A stretch of 64,000 nt of DNA. It comes from Brachybacterium phenoliresistens. Its GTDB lineage: Bacteria; Actinomycetota; Actinomycetes; Actinomycetales; Dermabacteraceae. Where the stretch lies: positions 1 through 64,000 of the forward strand of contig NZ_KK070006.1 in assembly GCF_000576425.1 (NCBI RefSeq), given 5' to 3'. Positions 1-8,246 of this stretch are shown here, one piece after another. A model generated the notes under the pieces. That model made no database searches. It saw only the letters and a program-made list of their open reading frames with translations, and was not told the DNA's origin. Positions within the stretch are counted from its first letter, which is position 1. Each line of letters opens with the position of its first letter. The translations under genes and the position numbers were made by a program.

Positions 1-54
1 GGTCTCGGGAGATCGAACCGAAGTCGGAGCCCGTCCTAGCAGTACTGGCCTCAT
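1..54 (-). CDS. possible 5' end of a gene running off the left edge
   Basis: Reading leftward, an ATG at 54-52 follows a GGAGG stretch (64-60) by five bases and opens a frame starting MRPVLLGRAPTSVRSPET that continues beyond base 1. An alternative ATG at 67 opens another frame (MEVFDEASTARTG...). The stretch is less GC-rich than its surroundings. I recognise no family from so few residues, and I see nothing supportable in bases 68-174. Confidence 0.2.
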   Translation of the reverse strand, partial: MRPVLLGRAPTSVRSPET

Positions 55-174
55 CAAACACCTCCATGTCGTGGGGTGTTGCGCTGACCGTTGGAACCCG
101 CCGACGCAGAATGGTACGTCCGCCTGCAATTCCTGGAACGGGCCGGCAGCGTGCCCCCGGGGCCGGCGGTCCGA

Positions 175-1941
175 TCAGCCCTGGCCGGCGGTGCCGAGGT
201 CCACGTGCTCGCGGATGGCGGCGATGATCCGCTGATGGTCCACGCCCTCACAGCCCAGGACCCCGGCCCAGATCGGGACCATCTCCTCGTGATAGGCGTG
301 GCCGTGCCCGCCGGGCATCGTGATCGACAGCGGCATATCGGCCGCGACCTGCCAGAACGTGATCCACGGGACCCAGCGCATGGCGGGGGTGACGTCCCGC
401 CCGGCGCGCTCGCGCAGCCACGCGGGCTCCTCCCACAGCAGCGAGGGCTGCCACCACACCACCGGGTCGGAGGCATGCTGGGCGTAGACGATGCGCGGCG
501 ACTCCCACGGCACGTAGAGACCGCCGTAGAAGTTGTGCTCGAGCTCGGACGGGGTCGTCACGAAGCGGAAGTGGCGGCCGTGATCGATCACCGGGGCGAT
601 CGCCGGGGATCCGGCGCGGCGCGCGGCGGTGAGCTCCCGCCAGATCGGCGTGATGCCGGGAGTGCCCGTCCACACCGCGCCGTCGACGCTGCGCAGCATC
701 TCCGCGGCGTCGCGGAACGCCGCATGGCCCCCGTACGACCCCAGCGACTCCCCGGCCACGTACAGCCGCGGCCGCGCCGCCGGATCCATCCGGTCCAGGC
801 GCTCGCGCACCGCCTGGAACAGCAGGCGGCCCGCCAGCCGCGGGCTGCGACGATCCAGCACATAGCTCAGCGCGCTGGTGTACACCGAGTACTGCAGGGA
901 CGCGGTCGCACAGTTGCCGCCGGTGAGGAACTCGATCGCCGAGAGCGACCATTCCTGCAGCCAGCCGGTGCCCGTCCCCGTGAACAGCACCAGCACCTCG
1001 CGGTCCCACGCGCCGGTGCGGTCCAGCTCCGCCAGCACGGCCTGGACCGTCTCCGGCAGACCGCGGCTGGAGGACTTGCCCGCGTACACGCGGATCGGCT
1101 CGAGCGCCTCGGCGCCCGTGGCATCGGCGATCGCCTCAGGGCGTGCGCCGCCGGCGACGATCTTGCGTCCCGGAGCGCCCAGCGACTCCCACGACTCGAA
1201 CGAGGCGGGAGAGCCCGAGCGCAGCGCCGAGCGCGGCTGGCGGATCTCGGGGGAGAGCAGGCGGTTGGCCGCCTCCCCGTGCTCGATCGCCTTCTCCAGC
1301 AGCTCGCCGCGGATCACCCGGTCGGCCAGCAGCACGACGGTCGCTGCAGCCAGCACCGCCGAGGCCGTGCCCAGGATCCGCGCCGGCAGGTACGGCCTGA
1401 GGATCGCCCGGTACATGCGGGCGGTGCCGAGGGCGGCGCGCACGGCCACCAGCGCCCCCAGGGCGAGGGTCAGGCCGCCGACGGCGCCGACCGCCGCGGT
1501 GCGCACGTTCTTCGGCTCGCGGCGCACCAGCATGCTGATCTCCCGCTGGCGCAGCACGCCGCGCGTCCAGCTGTAGGCGGTGATGCCCGTCAGCGCCGCC
1601 GCCCCGATCAGGCGGGCCCGCCGGTGATGCTCGGGGCCGATGCTGATCTGCAGGCCCAGGGCCTCGGCGATCCGCACCGCCACGCGCTCGGCGACGACGC
1701 CGGAGGCATAGCCGTACATCTGCGACAGGCCGATGTTCGCCGACCACATCCACCAGGTGCGCGGCAGCAGGCTGGGGGACGTCGCGATCCAGCTGGCCAC
1801 GCTCGCGCCGAGGAAGCCGCCGGTGTCCAGGGAGCGGCGGACCTCGTGACGCCGGCTGTACCGGGTCAGGCTGGTGGTGCGGGTCAGGACGGAGGCCATG
1901 GAGACCGCGTGGGCGGCCGCGCTGCGCAGGAGCGATCGCAT
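175..1941 (-). CDS. membrane-associated alpha/beta-hydrolase family protein (588 aa)
   Basis: The C-terminal half is an alpha/beta hydrolase of the actinobacterial Abhydrolase_9 type: the nucleophile elbow GESLGS lies near residues 397-402 and a GGHGHAYH segment near the C-terminus supplies candidate catalytic histidines. The N-terminal half has hydrophobic segments (roughly 145-170 and 188-207), so the enzyme is probably membrane-anchored. Substrate is unknown; the family is usually called putative esterase or lipase. The ATG at 1941 is favoured because a -10 box TAGCCT (1953-1948) sits six bases upstream, giving a leaderless transcript. It is divergent from the dehydrogenase at 2007 with only 65 bp between them, so both promoters lie in that gap. 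Confidence 0.88.
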   Translation of the reverse strand: MRSLLRSAAAHAVSMASVLTRTTSLTRYSRRHEVRRSLDTGGFLGASVASWIATSPSLLPRTWWMWSANIGLSQMYGYASGVVAERVAVRIAEALGLQISIGPEHHRRARLIGAAALTGITAYSWTRGVLRQREISMLVRREPKNVRTAAVGAVGGLTLALGALVAVRAALGTARMYRAILRPYLPARILGTASAVLAAATVVLLADRVIRGELLEKAIEHGEAANRLLSPEIRQPRSALRSGSPASFESWESLGAPGRKIVAGGARPEAIADATGAEALEPIRVYAGKSSSRGLPETVQAVLAELDRTGAWDREVLVLFTGTGTGWLQEWSLSAIEFLTGGNCATASLQYSVYTSALSYVLDRRSPRLAGRLLFQAVRERLDRMDPAARPRLYVAGESLGSYGGHAAFRDAAEMLRSVDGAVWTGTPGITPIWRELTAARRAGSPAIAPVIDHGRHFRFVTTPSELEHNFYGGLYVPWESPRIVYAQHASDPVVWWQPSLLWEEPAWLRERAGRDVTPAMRWVPWITFWQVAADMPLSITMPGGHGHAYHEEMVPIWAGVLGCEGVDHQRIIAAIREHVDLGTAGQG

Positions 1942-2006
1942 GCTGCGAGGCTATCCGACGTGAGCGCGACCGCACCGGTCAGCAGGGCCCGCGTAGCCTT
2001 TCGTCC

Positions 2007-2945
2007 ATGAAGATCATCCTTCCGGACACCATGCCGCTGGCCCCCGAGCTCCCCGAGGGATGGGAGGCGGTCACCGTCGACGCCCGCGCCGAGATCCCCG
2101 CCGAGCATCATGACGCCGCCGCCCTCGTGGTCTGGGGCCCCTCGCGACGCCACCTCGCCTCCGCCGCCCGCGACCTGCAGGACCTGCGCCTGATCCAGTC
2201 CCTCTCCGCCGGCATCGACGCGATCGAGGCCGCCGGGTTCGGGGACCAGGTGCGCATCGCCACCGGTGCGGGGCTGCACTCCAAGACCGTCTCCGAGCAC
2301 GCCCTCGCGCTCCTGCTGGCCCTGGTGCGGCGCCTGCCGGAGGCGGCCGATGCCCAGCGCCGCCACACCTGGGACCGTGCGCTGGGCGGCGTGCAGGAGC
2401 TGCACCCCGAGGGGCGCGTCACCACGCTGATCGGCGCGCGCGTGCTCGTGTGGGGGTTCGGCCAGATCGGCCAGCACCTCGCGCCGATCCTCGCCGCCCT
2501 CGGCGCCGAGGTGCGCGGCGTGGCCCGCAGCGCGGGGGAGCGCGCCGGCTTCCCGGTGATCGCCGAGTCCGCCATCGGCGCGGAGCTGGGCGAGACCGAT
2601 GTGCTCATCAACATCCTCCCGGCGACCGAGCAGACCCGCCACGCGGTCGATGCGGACGTCCTCGCGGCGCTCCCGGATCGGGCGCTGCTGATCAACGTCG
2701 GCCGCGGGGACACCGTCGACCAGGTCGCCCTGAAGGCGGCCCTCGAGTCGGGCGGCATCGGCGGCGCCGGGCTGGACGTGACCAGCCCCGAGCCGCTGCC
2801 CGCCGAGGATCCGCTGTGGGACGCGCCGAACCTCATCATCACCCCGCACGGCGCCGGAGGCCGTCCCGTCGGGGCCGATGAGCGGATCGCCCGGAACCTC
2901 GCGGCCTTCGTCGCCGGGCAGGAGCTGATCAGCCCCGCCCGCTGA
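2007..2945 (+). CDS. D-isomer-specific 2-hydroxyacid dehydrogenase
   Basis: This 312-residue protein has the NAD-binding glycine motif GFGQIG near residues 150-155. It also keeps the three catalytic positions of the family: Arg in INVGRGD, Glu in the SPEPLP segment, and His in TPHGAG. It should reduce 2-keto acids to D-2-hydroxyacids (or the reverse) with NAD(P)H in the cytoplasm. No ACT or other regulatory domain follows, so it is not a long serine-pathway PGDH; substrate cannot be told from sequence. The start has a -10 box TAGCCT (1994-1999) seven bases upstream, implying a leaderless mRNA. It converges on the nucleosidase gene, with a duplicated hairpin between them. Confidence 0.9.
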   Translation: MKIILPDTMPLAPELPEGWEAVTVDARAEIPAEHHDAAALVVWGPSRRHLASAARDLQDLRLIQSLSAGIDAIEAAGFGDQVRIATGAGLHSKTVSEHALALLLALVRRLPEAADAQRRHTWDRALGGVQELHPEGRVTTLIGARVLVWGFGQIGQHLAPILAALGAEVRGVARSAGERAGFPVIAESAIGAELGETDVLINILPATEQTRHAVDADVLAALPDRALLINVGRGDTVDQVALKAALESGGIGGAGLDVTSPEPLPAEDPLWDAPNLIITPHGAGGRPVGADERIARNLAAFVAGQELISPAR

Positions 2946-2959
2946 GAGCCGCCCGGGCC

Positions 2960-3018
2960 GGCTCGCCGGACGGTGAGCCGGGGGCGGGCTCGCCGGACGG
3001 TGAGCCGGGGGCGGGCTC
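2960..3018. terminator. tandem-duplicated hairpin between convergent genes
   Basis: Two identical 27-bp units (2960-2986 and 2987-3013) are followed by a further GGCTC. Each unit holds GGCTC...GAGCC arms around a short GC-rich loop, so several stems can form on either strand. The position between the convergent ends of the dehydrogenase and nucleosidase genes suggests a bidirectional terminator. No T-tract is present. Confidence 0.55.
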
Positions 3019-3021
3019 CTC

Positions 3022-3762
3022 TCAGGGACGGGAGGCGATGAGCTCGATCACGGCCCGGGCCGAGGCCTCCGCCACGACGTCCAGCTCCAGGTGGAACTGC
3101 TGGCCGGCCGCCGGACCGCACAGGTCGGACACGGCGCGCAGCGCGACGAACGGCGCGCCGAGGACGTCGGCGGTGCGGGCGATCGCCGTGGTCTCCATGT
3201 CCGCGGTGAGCGCCCCGGGGAAGCGCTCCCGCATCGGGTCGGCGATGTCGGCGGTGACGAAGGCATCGCCCGAGAGCATGAGCCCGGAGCGCACGGGGGT
3301 GTCGCCGGCGGTCCGCTGCGCGGCCTCCAGCGCCGCGGCCACCAGAGCGGGGTCGGCCGCATAGCGCGGCGGGTCGCCGGGCACCTGGCCGGGGGCGTAC
3401 CCGAAGGCGGTGGCATCGGCCAGGGAGCCGGTGAAGGAGGCGCCGATCACCAGCGAGCCCAGCTCGACATCGGCCCCCAGCCCTCCGCAGGAGCCGCCGT
3501 TGACGACCAGGCTCGGGGAGGCCGAGAGGATCGCCCAGGTCGCAGCGGCGCTCGCCGCGGCCATCCCGATGCCGGTGGTGACCACCAGGACCGGCCTGCC
3601 GTCGCTCGTGCCGCGTGCCGCGGCGACGCCGCGCGAGAAGGGGACGGGCACGTCCTGGACGTCCTCGAGGAGCGCCAGGACGGGGGCGGCCTCCTCCGGC
3701 ATGGCGACCAGGACGAGGACGGGTCTCTGGTCGGGGTCGGCGGCGTGGGTGCGGGGACTCAT
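3022..3762 (-). CDS. mtnN: 5'-methylthioadenosine/S-adenosylhomocysteine nucleosidase family protein
   Basis: A 246-residue nucleosidase of the MTAN / purine phosphorylase superfamily. Supporting motifs are the N-terminal MPEEAAPV segment, GGSCGGL, DATAFGYAPGQVPG (typical of MTAN) and the substrate-binding ADMETTAIA followed by a conserved SD. It would hydrolyse MTA or S-adenosylhomocysteine to adenine plus a thio-ribose, feeding methionine salvage and the methyl cycle. The Met-Glu of the usual MEGAA motif reads MET here, so substrate preference may differ; futalosine hydrolase is a less likely alternative. ATG at 3762 has -10 box TACTCT (3775-3770) seven bases upstream, a leaderless arrangement. 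Confidence 0.85.
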   Translation of the reverse strand: MSPRTHAADPDQRPVLVLVAMPEEAAPVLALLEDVQDVPVPFSRGVAAARGTSDGRPVLVVTTGIGMAAASAAATWAILSASPSLVVNGGSCGGLGADVELGSLVIGASFTGSLADATAFGYAPGQVPGDPPRYAADPALVAAALEAAQRTAGDTPVRSGLMLSGDAFVTADIADPMRERFPGALTADMETTAIARTADVLGAPFVALRAVSDLCGPAAGQQFHLELDVVAEASARAVIELIASRP

Positions 3763-3841
3763 GGCCCCCAGAGTAGGTCCTCAGCGTGCCCCGGGTCGGA
3801 CCGATAGGCTGGGTGGGCAGTCGAGAGTCGAGGAGCTGGAT

Positions 3842-4735
3842 ATGGGTCGGATCCGCGAAGCCGTGATGATCGGTGCGCGCACCGTGCGCCGCCTGCCGAT
3901 GCCGTCGGGGGTGTACACCACCTCGCTGCGCGAGGCACGGCGCCCGCTGCCGCCCGGCGCGGTCCTCAAGCGGCATGCCGTGGACCCGGAGATGATCGAT
4001 CGCACCCGGGCCGTGTGGCTGGACCGCCACCGGGCCGACCGCGGGGTCATCGTCCATCTGCACGGCGGCGCCTACGTCTCCGGCCCCTTCGCGGGGGACT
4101 GGGAATGGGTCTCCCAGCTGGCCGACGCCCACGAGTGCGCCGCGCTGGTCATCGACTACCGCTTCGCGCCCGACCATGTGCACCCGGTCGCCCTGGACGA
4201 CGCGGAGGCGGTGATCGCCGCCCTGGGCGGCGACGTCCTCGGCCAGGCCCCGTGGGTTCTGACCGGCCACAACTCCGGCGGCGGCCTGGCGCTGTCGATC
4301 GCGCGGCGCCTGCGCGCCCAGGGATCCTCCGTGCTCCCGGCGGGCCTGGTGCTGATGGCGCCGTGGACGGATCTCGAGCTCGCCAACACCGGCGTGACCG
4401 AGACCGGAGCCGTCGACCCGGTCCATGAGCGGCGCATGCTGCGCGCCGCCGCCCGCGCCTACGCCGACCGCGCGCCGCTGGACGACCCCGACCTCTCGCC
4501 GATCAACGCGGATCTGCACGAGCTGCCGCCGGTGCACCTCTCCGCCGGGACCCGGGACATCTTCCTCACCGACACCCGCATCCTGCGCCTGCAGCTCGAG
4601 GAGCTCGACGTCTCCGTGGCCTACCGCGAGGTGGGCGGGCGCATCAGCATGATCCCCTGGCTGCGCCGCAGCGAGGACATGGCCCGCCTGGTCCGCGAGC
4701 AGAGCGCCTTCATCGGCCGCGCCCTGACCCGCTGA
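3842..4735 (+). CDS. hormone-sensitive-lipase-family alpha/beta hydrolase fold, probably catalytically dead
   Basis: The 297-residue protein has the HSL-family layout: oxyanion-hole HLHGGAYVSG, DYRFAP, and the acid-containing GTRDIFLTD. The elbow that normally reads GDSAGG reads GHNSGGG, so the aligned nucleophile serine is Asn. The C-terminal Gly-x-x-His-x-x-Pro pattern reads GRISMIP, so the catalytic histidine is Ser. Two of three triad residues therefore appear lost while fold motifs persist, suggesting a binding or regulatory protein rather than an esterase. The ATG at 3842 is chosen because AGGAG lies about six bases upstream; upstream in-frame codons run into the divergent nucleosidase gene. 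A -10 box TAGGCT lies about 35 bases upstream. Confidence 0.85.
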   Translation: MGRIREAVMIGARTVRRLPMPSGVYTTSLREARRPLPPGAVLKRHAVDPEMIDRTRAVWLDRHRADRGVIVHLHGGAYVSGPFAGDWEWVSQLADAHECAALVIDYRFAPDHVHPVALDDAEAVIAALGGDVLGQAPWVLTGHNSGGGLALSIARRLRAQGSSVLPAGLVLMAPWTDLELANTGVTETGAVDPVHERRMLRAAARAYADRAPLDDPDLSPINADLHELPPVHLSAGTRDIFLTDTRILRLQLEELDVSVAYREVGGRISMIPWLRRSEDMARLVREQSAFIGRALTR

Positions 4736-5059
4736 CGCCGGGGCGGGCGGCCCGCCGCCCTCTCGTGGCGCCGCCGAGTGCCGGATGGCGAGCCGAATTC
4801 GGCCGGATTTGGCTCGTGATCCGGCACTCGAGCACGGATCACCCGGCACTCGAGCGTCGGTCACCGGTCCTCCGGCACTCGAGCACTGGTCACCGGGCTG
4901 CGGGCTGCGGGCTGCGAGCGGTGCGGGTGCGGGCCCGGGGCGGCGGGACGATCCGGTGTCGGTCCCTGCGGGGCACGCGCTGGTCCTCCCCGCGCGGAGA
5001 TGTCCGCAGCGGGGTCAGGGGCCGTGTGCCCCGGGTCGTCGTCGGCCTAGCGTCGCGGC
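4736..5059. repeat. gene-free stretch with palindromic element, copy 1, and extra arm fragments
   Basis: A hairpin with 20-nt arms (4775-4794 and 4811-4830, two mismatches) and a 16-nt loop begins CGAGTGCCGG and ends CCGGCACTCG. Two further copies of the right-arm core CCGGCACTCGAGC follow at 4843 and 4872 after the one at 4821, spaced 22 and 29 bp. The rest is GC-rich, low-complexity sequence (repeated GGGCTGC) up to the promoter of the next gene. The same hairpin design recurs at 6322-6377 on the other side of that gene. Confidence 0.8.
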
Positions 5060-6154
5060 ATGCACCTGGATCTCGACCGGCACGGCGGGGAGCTCAGGTC
5101 CCGCCAGGAGTGGCTGGACCTCGGCTTCCACTCCCGTGACCTCGCCGGACCGGACTTCACCGCGCTCCTGAGCGGGTTCCACACGCCCACCGACCGGCCC
5201 GCTCCGCTCACCCGCATCGTCCGCACGGTGCAGACGGTCGTGCTGCCGGGCAGCGTGGCGAGCCATGCGACCGCTGCCGTGCTGCTGGGCGTCCCCCTGC
5301 CCTGGCGGTACGAGAGAGGCGTCGGGCTCCTCCGTGCCGGGGTCGGCGCACCCCGGCGCATCGGCACGGCCGTGCCCGTCCCCTCCCTCACCCCGGGCGC
5401 CTCGCTGCGGGCGGGAGCCCGGCTCCCCGTGGTCCACGTCCGCACCTCCGACGGGAAGGCGCCCCGCTCGCTGACGGGCGTCCGAACCCATCGGATGGAG
5501 AAGCGTCCGACCCTGACCATCGGCGGCATCGAGGTGTCCGCCCCTGCCGAGCTGCTGTGCGAGCTCGCGGCGGATCTACCGTGGGGCGATCTCGTCGCGG
5601 CGATCGACGCGATCATCGGTCCGCTCGGGGCGAGAGGAGGGGGAGGCCTGCCGGACATCGCCGGGTACGTGGAACGAAGGGGGTCCTTCCGCGGCGCCGC
5701 ACGGCTGCGCAGAGCGCTCGGCCATGCGCGCGAGATGGTGCGCTCCCCGGGGGAGTCGATCATGCGCCTGCTCGTCGTCGGCGCCGGCTTCCCTCCGCCC
5801 GATGCGAACCTGCCGGTCATCGACCCGCAGACGCGGCAGCGGCGCTACCTGGACCTCGCGTGGGAGGCGGCCATGACCGCCCTCGAGTACGACGGCGACG
5901 GGCATCGGACCACGAAGCAGCAGTGGCGCCGGGACGAGGCGCGCCGGGACGAGCTCGCCGCCCTGGGCTGGGTGCTCGCCCGGTCCACCGGCGAGGACCT
6001 CGCGCATCCACTGCGGATCCTGCTCCGCCTGCGACGCACGCTCGGGGAGCGGGGGCTCGTCGTCCCCTCCGAGCATCAGATCCGGCTGTTCGTCGCGTCA
6101 TTGCCGAAGGCCGACCTGTCCCTCGCCACCGCTCCGCGGCAGCCGTCGGCCTGA
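5060..6154 (+). CDS. hypothetical protein with C-terminal Vsr/DUF559-like endonuclease fold
   Basis: A 364-residue cytoplasmic protein. The last third resembles the PD-(D/E)xK endonuclease-like domain of Vsr/DUF559 proteins: a Tyr-Leu-Asp-Leu-Ala-Trp segment, then LEYDGDGHR and a downstream run of Arg/Glu (QQWRRDEARRDEL) ending GWVLARST. Such proteins are common as single accessory genes in actinobacteria and have no established function; some have an AbiEi-like N-terminal region, which I cannot confirm here. The start is supported by -10 box TAGCGT (5048-5053) six bases upstream (leaderless). It stands alone and is bracketed by two copies of one palindrome (4775-4830 and 6322-6377), which suggests movement or targeting of the element. 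Confidence 0.8.
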   Translation: MHLDLDRHGGELRSRQEWLDLGFHSRDLAGPDFTALLSGFHTPTDRPAPLTRIVRTVQTVVLPGSVASHATAAVLLGVPLPWRYERGVGLLRAGVGAPRRIGTAVPVPSLTPGASLRAGARLPVVHVRTSDGKAPRSLTGVRTHRMEKRPTLTIGGIEVSAPAELLCELAADLPWGDLVAAIDAIIGPLGARGGGGLPDIAGYVERRGSFRGAARLRRALGHAREMVRSPGESIMRLLVVGAGFPPPDANLPVIDPQTRQRRYLDLAWEAAMTALEYDGDGHRTTKQQWRRDEARRDELAALGWVLARSTGEDLAHPLRILLRLRRTLGERGLVVPSEHQIRLFVASLPKADLSLATAPRQPSA

Positions 6155-6451
6155 GGGACGGAGCCCGGCCGCCGGGTCGGGGTGCCACCGCCGGGCTGGG
6201 CGAGGCCACCGGGCCGGGCGCGCCGGCCGGGTCGGGGTGCCGCCGCCGGGCCGGGCGCGCCCGCCGGGTCGGGGTTCCGCCGCAGGCACTGCCCCGGGCG
6301 GCGCCGGCGCGAAGGCCTTCTCGAGTGCCGGTTCACGAGCCAAAAACGGGCTCTCTCGGCTCGTGAACCGGCACTCGCCGCAGGGCCGGGGGCGCCGCGG
6401 GGCGGCCCCGTGGGCGCGGCGGACGGGGGCGGCCGCCGCGCCGTGGCGGGG
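6155..6451. repeat. gene-free stretch with GC tandem repeats and palindromic element, copy 2
   Basis: Bases about 6165-6290 are a degenerate tandem array built on GCCGGGTCGGGGTGCCGCC-like units. At 6322-6341 and 6358-6377 are perfect 20-nt inverted arms (CGAGTGCCGG...) around a 16-nt loop, the same 20-16-20 geometry as the copy at 4775-4830. It sits between the convergent ends of the Vsr-like gene and argS and may also act as a terminator. No T-tract follows the stem, and I see no gene here. Confidence 0.8.
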
Positions 6452-8215
6452 TCACATCTGCTGGGGAGCGTGCACCCCGAGGGCGTCCAGGCCCTCGACG
6501 AGGACGGACTCGGTGAGGCGGGCCAGCGCGAGGCGACCGGCGCGGACCTCCTCGTCGTCCTCCTTGAGGATGGGGGAGGCGTCGTAGAAGGCGGTGAACG
6601 CCTGCGCCAGGGAGAACAGGTACGCGCACAGGCGGTGCGGCTCGTAGGTCGCGCCGACCTGGGCGAGGACCGGCCCGAAGTCCAGCAGCTGGAGGGCCAG
6701 GGCGCGCTCGGCGTCGTTGACCACGTGCGGGACCTCGGCCGGGTGGACGCCCTGGGCCTGCGCCTTGCGGCCGATCGAGCGGATCCGCGCCACCGCGTAC
6801 TGCAGGTACGGCGCGGTGTTGCCGGTCAGCGCGAGCATGCGGTCCAGGTCGAAGGTGTAGTCGGTGTCGTGCGAGGTCGACAGGTCCGCGTACTTCACGC
6901 TGCCGATGCCGATCTGCCAGGCGACCTGCGCCCGCTCGTCCTCGGGCAGGTCCGGGCGCAGCTCGTCGATCACGCCGCGCGCGGAGGTCACGGCCTCCTC
7001 GAGCAGGGCCATCAGCCGCAGGGAGGCGCCCGAGCGGGTCCGCAGGATCTTCCCGTCCTCGCCGAGGACGGAGCCGATCTTCACATGCCGCACGTCCACG
7101 GCGTCGGTCAGCCAGCCGGCCTCGCGCGCCGCCTCGAACACCATCGCCAGGTGGAGCTCCTGCGAGGTGCCGATGACGTAGGCGATGCGGTCCGCGCGCA
7201 GGTCGTCGACCCGGTGGCGGAGCGCCGCGAGGTCGGTGGTCGCGTAGCCGTAGCCGCCTCCCGTCTTGCGGATGATCAGCGGCAGCGGCTTCTCGTCGCG
7301 GCCGGTGAAGCCCTCCGGGAAGACGCACAGCGCGCCGTCGGAGATCCGGGCCAGACCATCGGCCTCGAGGTCCTTGCAGACGATCTCGAGGGCCGCGTTG
7401 TAGCTGGACTCCCCGGCCAGGTGCTCGTCGGTGAGGGTCACGTCGAGCATGTCGTAGATGCGGTGGAAGTACTGCTTGGACAGGTCCACCAGGCGGGTCC
7501 AGATCGCGAGGGTGTCGCCGTCGCCGGACTGCAGGGTGCGCACGCGGGCACGGGCGCGGGAGGCGAAGTCGCTCTCGTCCGCGGCGGGGCCCTCGGCCTC
7601 CGCGGCGTCGAACTTCGCGCGCGCCGCCTGGTAGAAGGCGTTGGGGTCGGTCTCCAGCAGGCCGGCCTCGGCGGAGTCCTCGCCCACCTCGAGCAGATGC
7701 TCGATGAGCATGCCGAAGGGCGTGCCCCAGTCGCCGATGTGGTTCTGCCGGATCACGGTGTGCCCCAGCTTCTCGAGCGTGCGCACGAGGGCGTCGCCGA
7801 CGACCGTGGTCCGCAGATGGCCGACGTGCATCTCCTTGGCGACGTTCGGCGCGGAGTAGTCCACGACGACGCGCTCGGCCCGCGCGGGCGCGGGGATGCC
7901 GAGGCGGGCATCGGCCGCGAGCTCTGCCGCCTGCGCCGCGACCCAGTCGGTGCGCAGGCGGATGTTCAGGAACCCGGGGCCGGCGATCTCCGGGGTCTCG
8001 GCCATGTCCTCGAGATCCACGGCGTCCAGGATCGCCTGGGCGATGTCGCGCGGCTTGCGGCCCAGGCGCTTGGCCAGCCCCATGGCGGCATTGCACTGGA
8101 AGTCCGCGAACTGCGAGGGACGGATGATCGGATCCGCGTCGCGGTACTCCTCGCCGAAGGCTGCGGCGAAGGCGGACTGGAACCGATCGGTGAGGGCGAT
8201 CTCGGGTGCAGGCAT
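6452..8215 (-). CDS. argS: arginyl-tRNA synthetase
   Basis: A 587-residue class I synthetase that charges tRNA-Arg. The class I signature reads HVGH inside SAPNVAKEMHVGHLR, typical of ArgRS, and the catalytic domain begins after an ArgRS-type N-terminal domain of about 120 residues. The KMSKS position is degenerate (KILRTRSG), as is common in ArgRS. The C-terminal anticodon-binding DALR domain ends LGVHAPQQM, a typical ArgRS terminus. Start chosen at 8215 (MPAPEIAL) because -10 box TACGCT (8228-8223) stands seven bases upstream; a longer reading from MATTLDLM would overlap that promoter. It is divergent from the flavin reductase gene. Confidence 0.97.
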   Translation of the reverse strand: MPAPEIALTDRFQSAFAAAFGEEYRDADPIIRPSQFADFQCNAAMGLAKRLGRKPRDIAQAILDAVDLEDMAETPEIAGPGFLNIRLRTDWVAAQAAELAADARLGIPAPARAERVVVDYSAPNVAKEMHVGHLRTTVVGDALVRTLEKLGHTVIRQNHIGDWGTPFGMLIEHLLEVGEDSAEAGLLETDPNAFYQAARAKFDAAEAEGPAADESDFASRARARVRTLQSGDGDTLAIWTRLVDLSKQYFHRIYDMLDVTLTDEHLAGESSYNAALEIVCKDLEADGLARISDGALCVFPEGFTGRDEKPLPLIIRKTGGGYGYATTDLAALRHRVDDLRADRIAYVIGTSQELHLAMVFEAAREAGWLTDAVDVRHVKIGSVLGEDGKILRTRSGASLRLMALLEEAVTSARGVIDELRPDLPEDERAQVAWQIGIGSVKYADLSTSHDTDYTFDLDRMLALTGNTAPYLQYAVARIRSIGRKAQAQGVHPAEVPHVVNDAERALALQLLDFGPVLAQVGATYEPHRLCAYLFSLAQAFTAFYDASPILKEDDEEVRAGRLALARLTESVLVEGLDALGVHAPQQM

Positions 8216-8246
8216 GAGGTCAAGCGTAGTCGCCATACTGGAGGAC

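Noticed and set aside
91..2010. A 639-codon open frame on the plus strand opposite the alpha/beta hydrolase gene
   Set aside because: It is Arg/His/Ala/Gly-rich antisense sequence from GC bias; the minus-strand frame has a recognisable nucleophile elbow and a leaderless promoter.
4736..4890. CRISPR array from the repeated CCGGCACTCGAGC units
   Set aside because: Only three short units with uneven spacing (22 and 29 bp), part of a hairpin element, and no cas genes.
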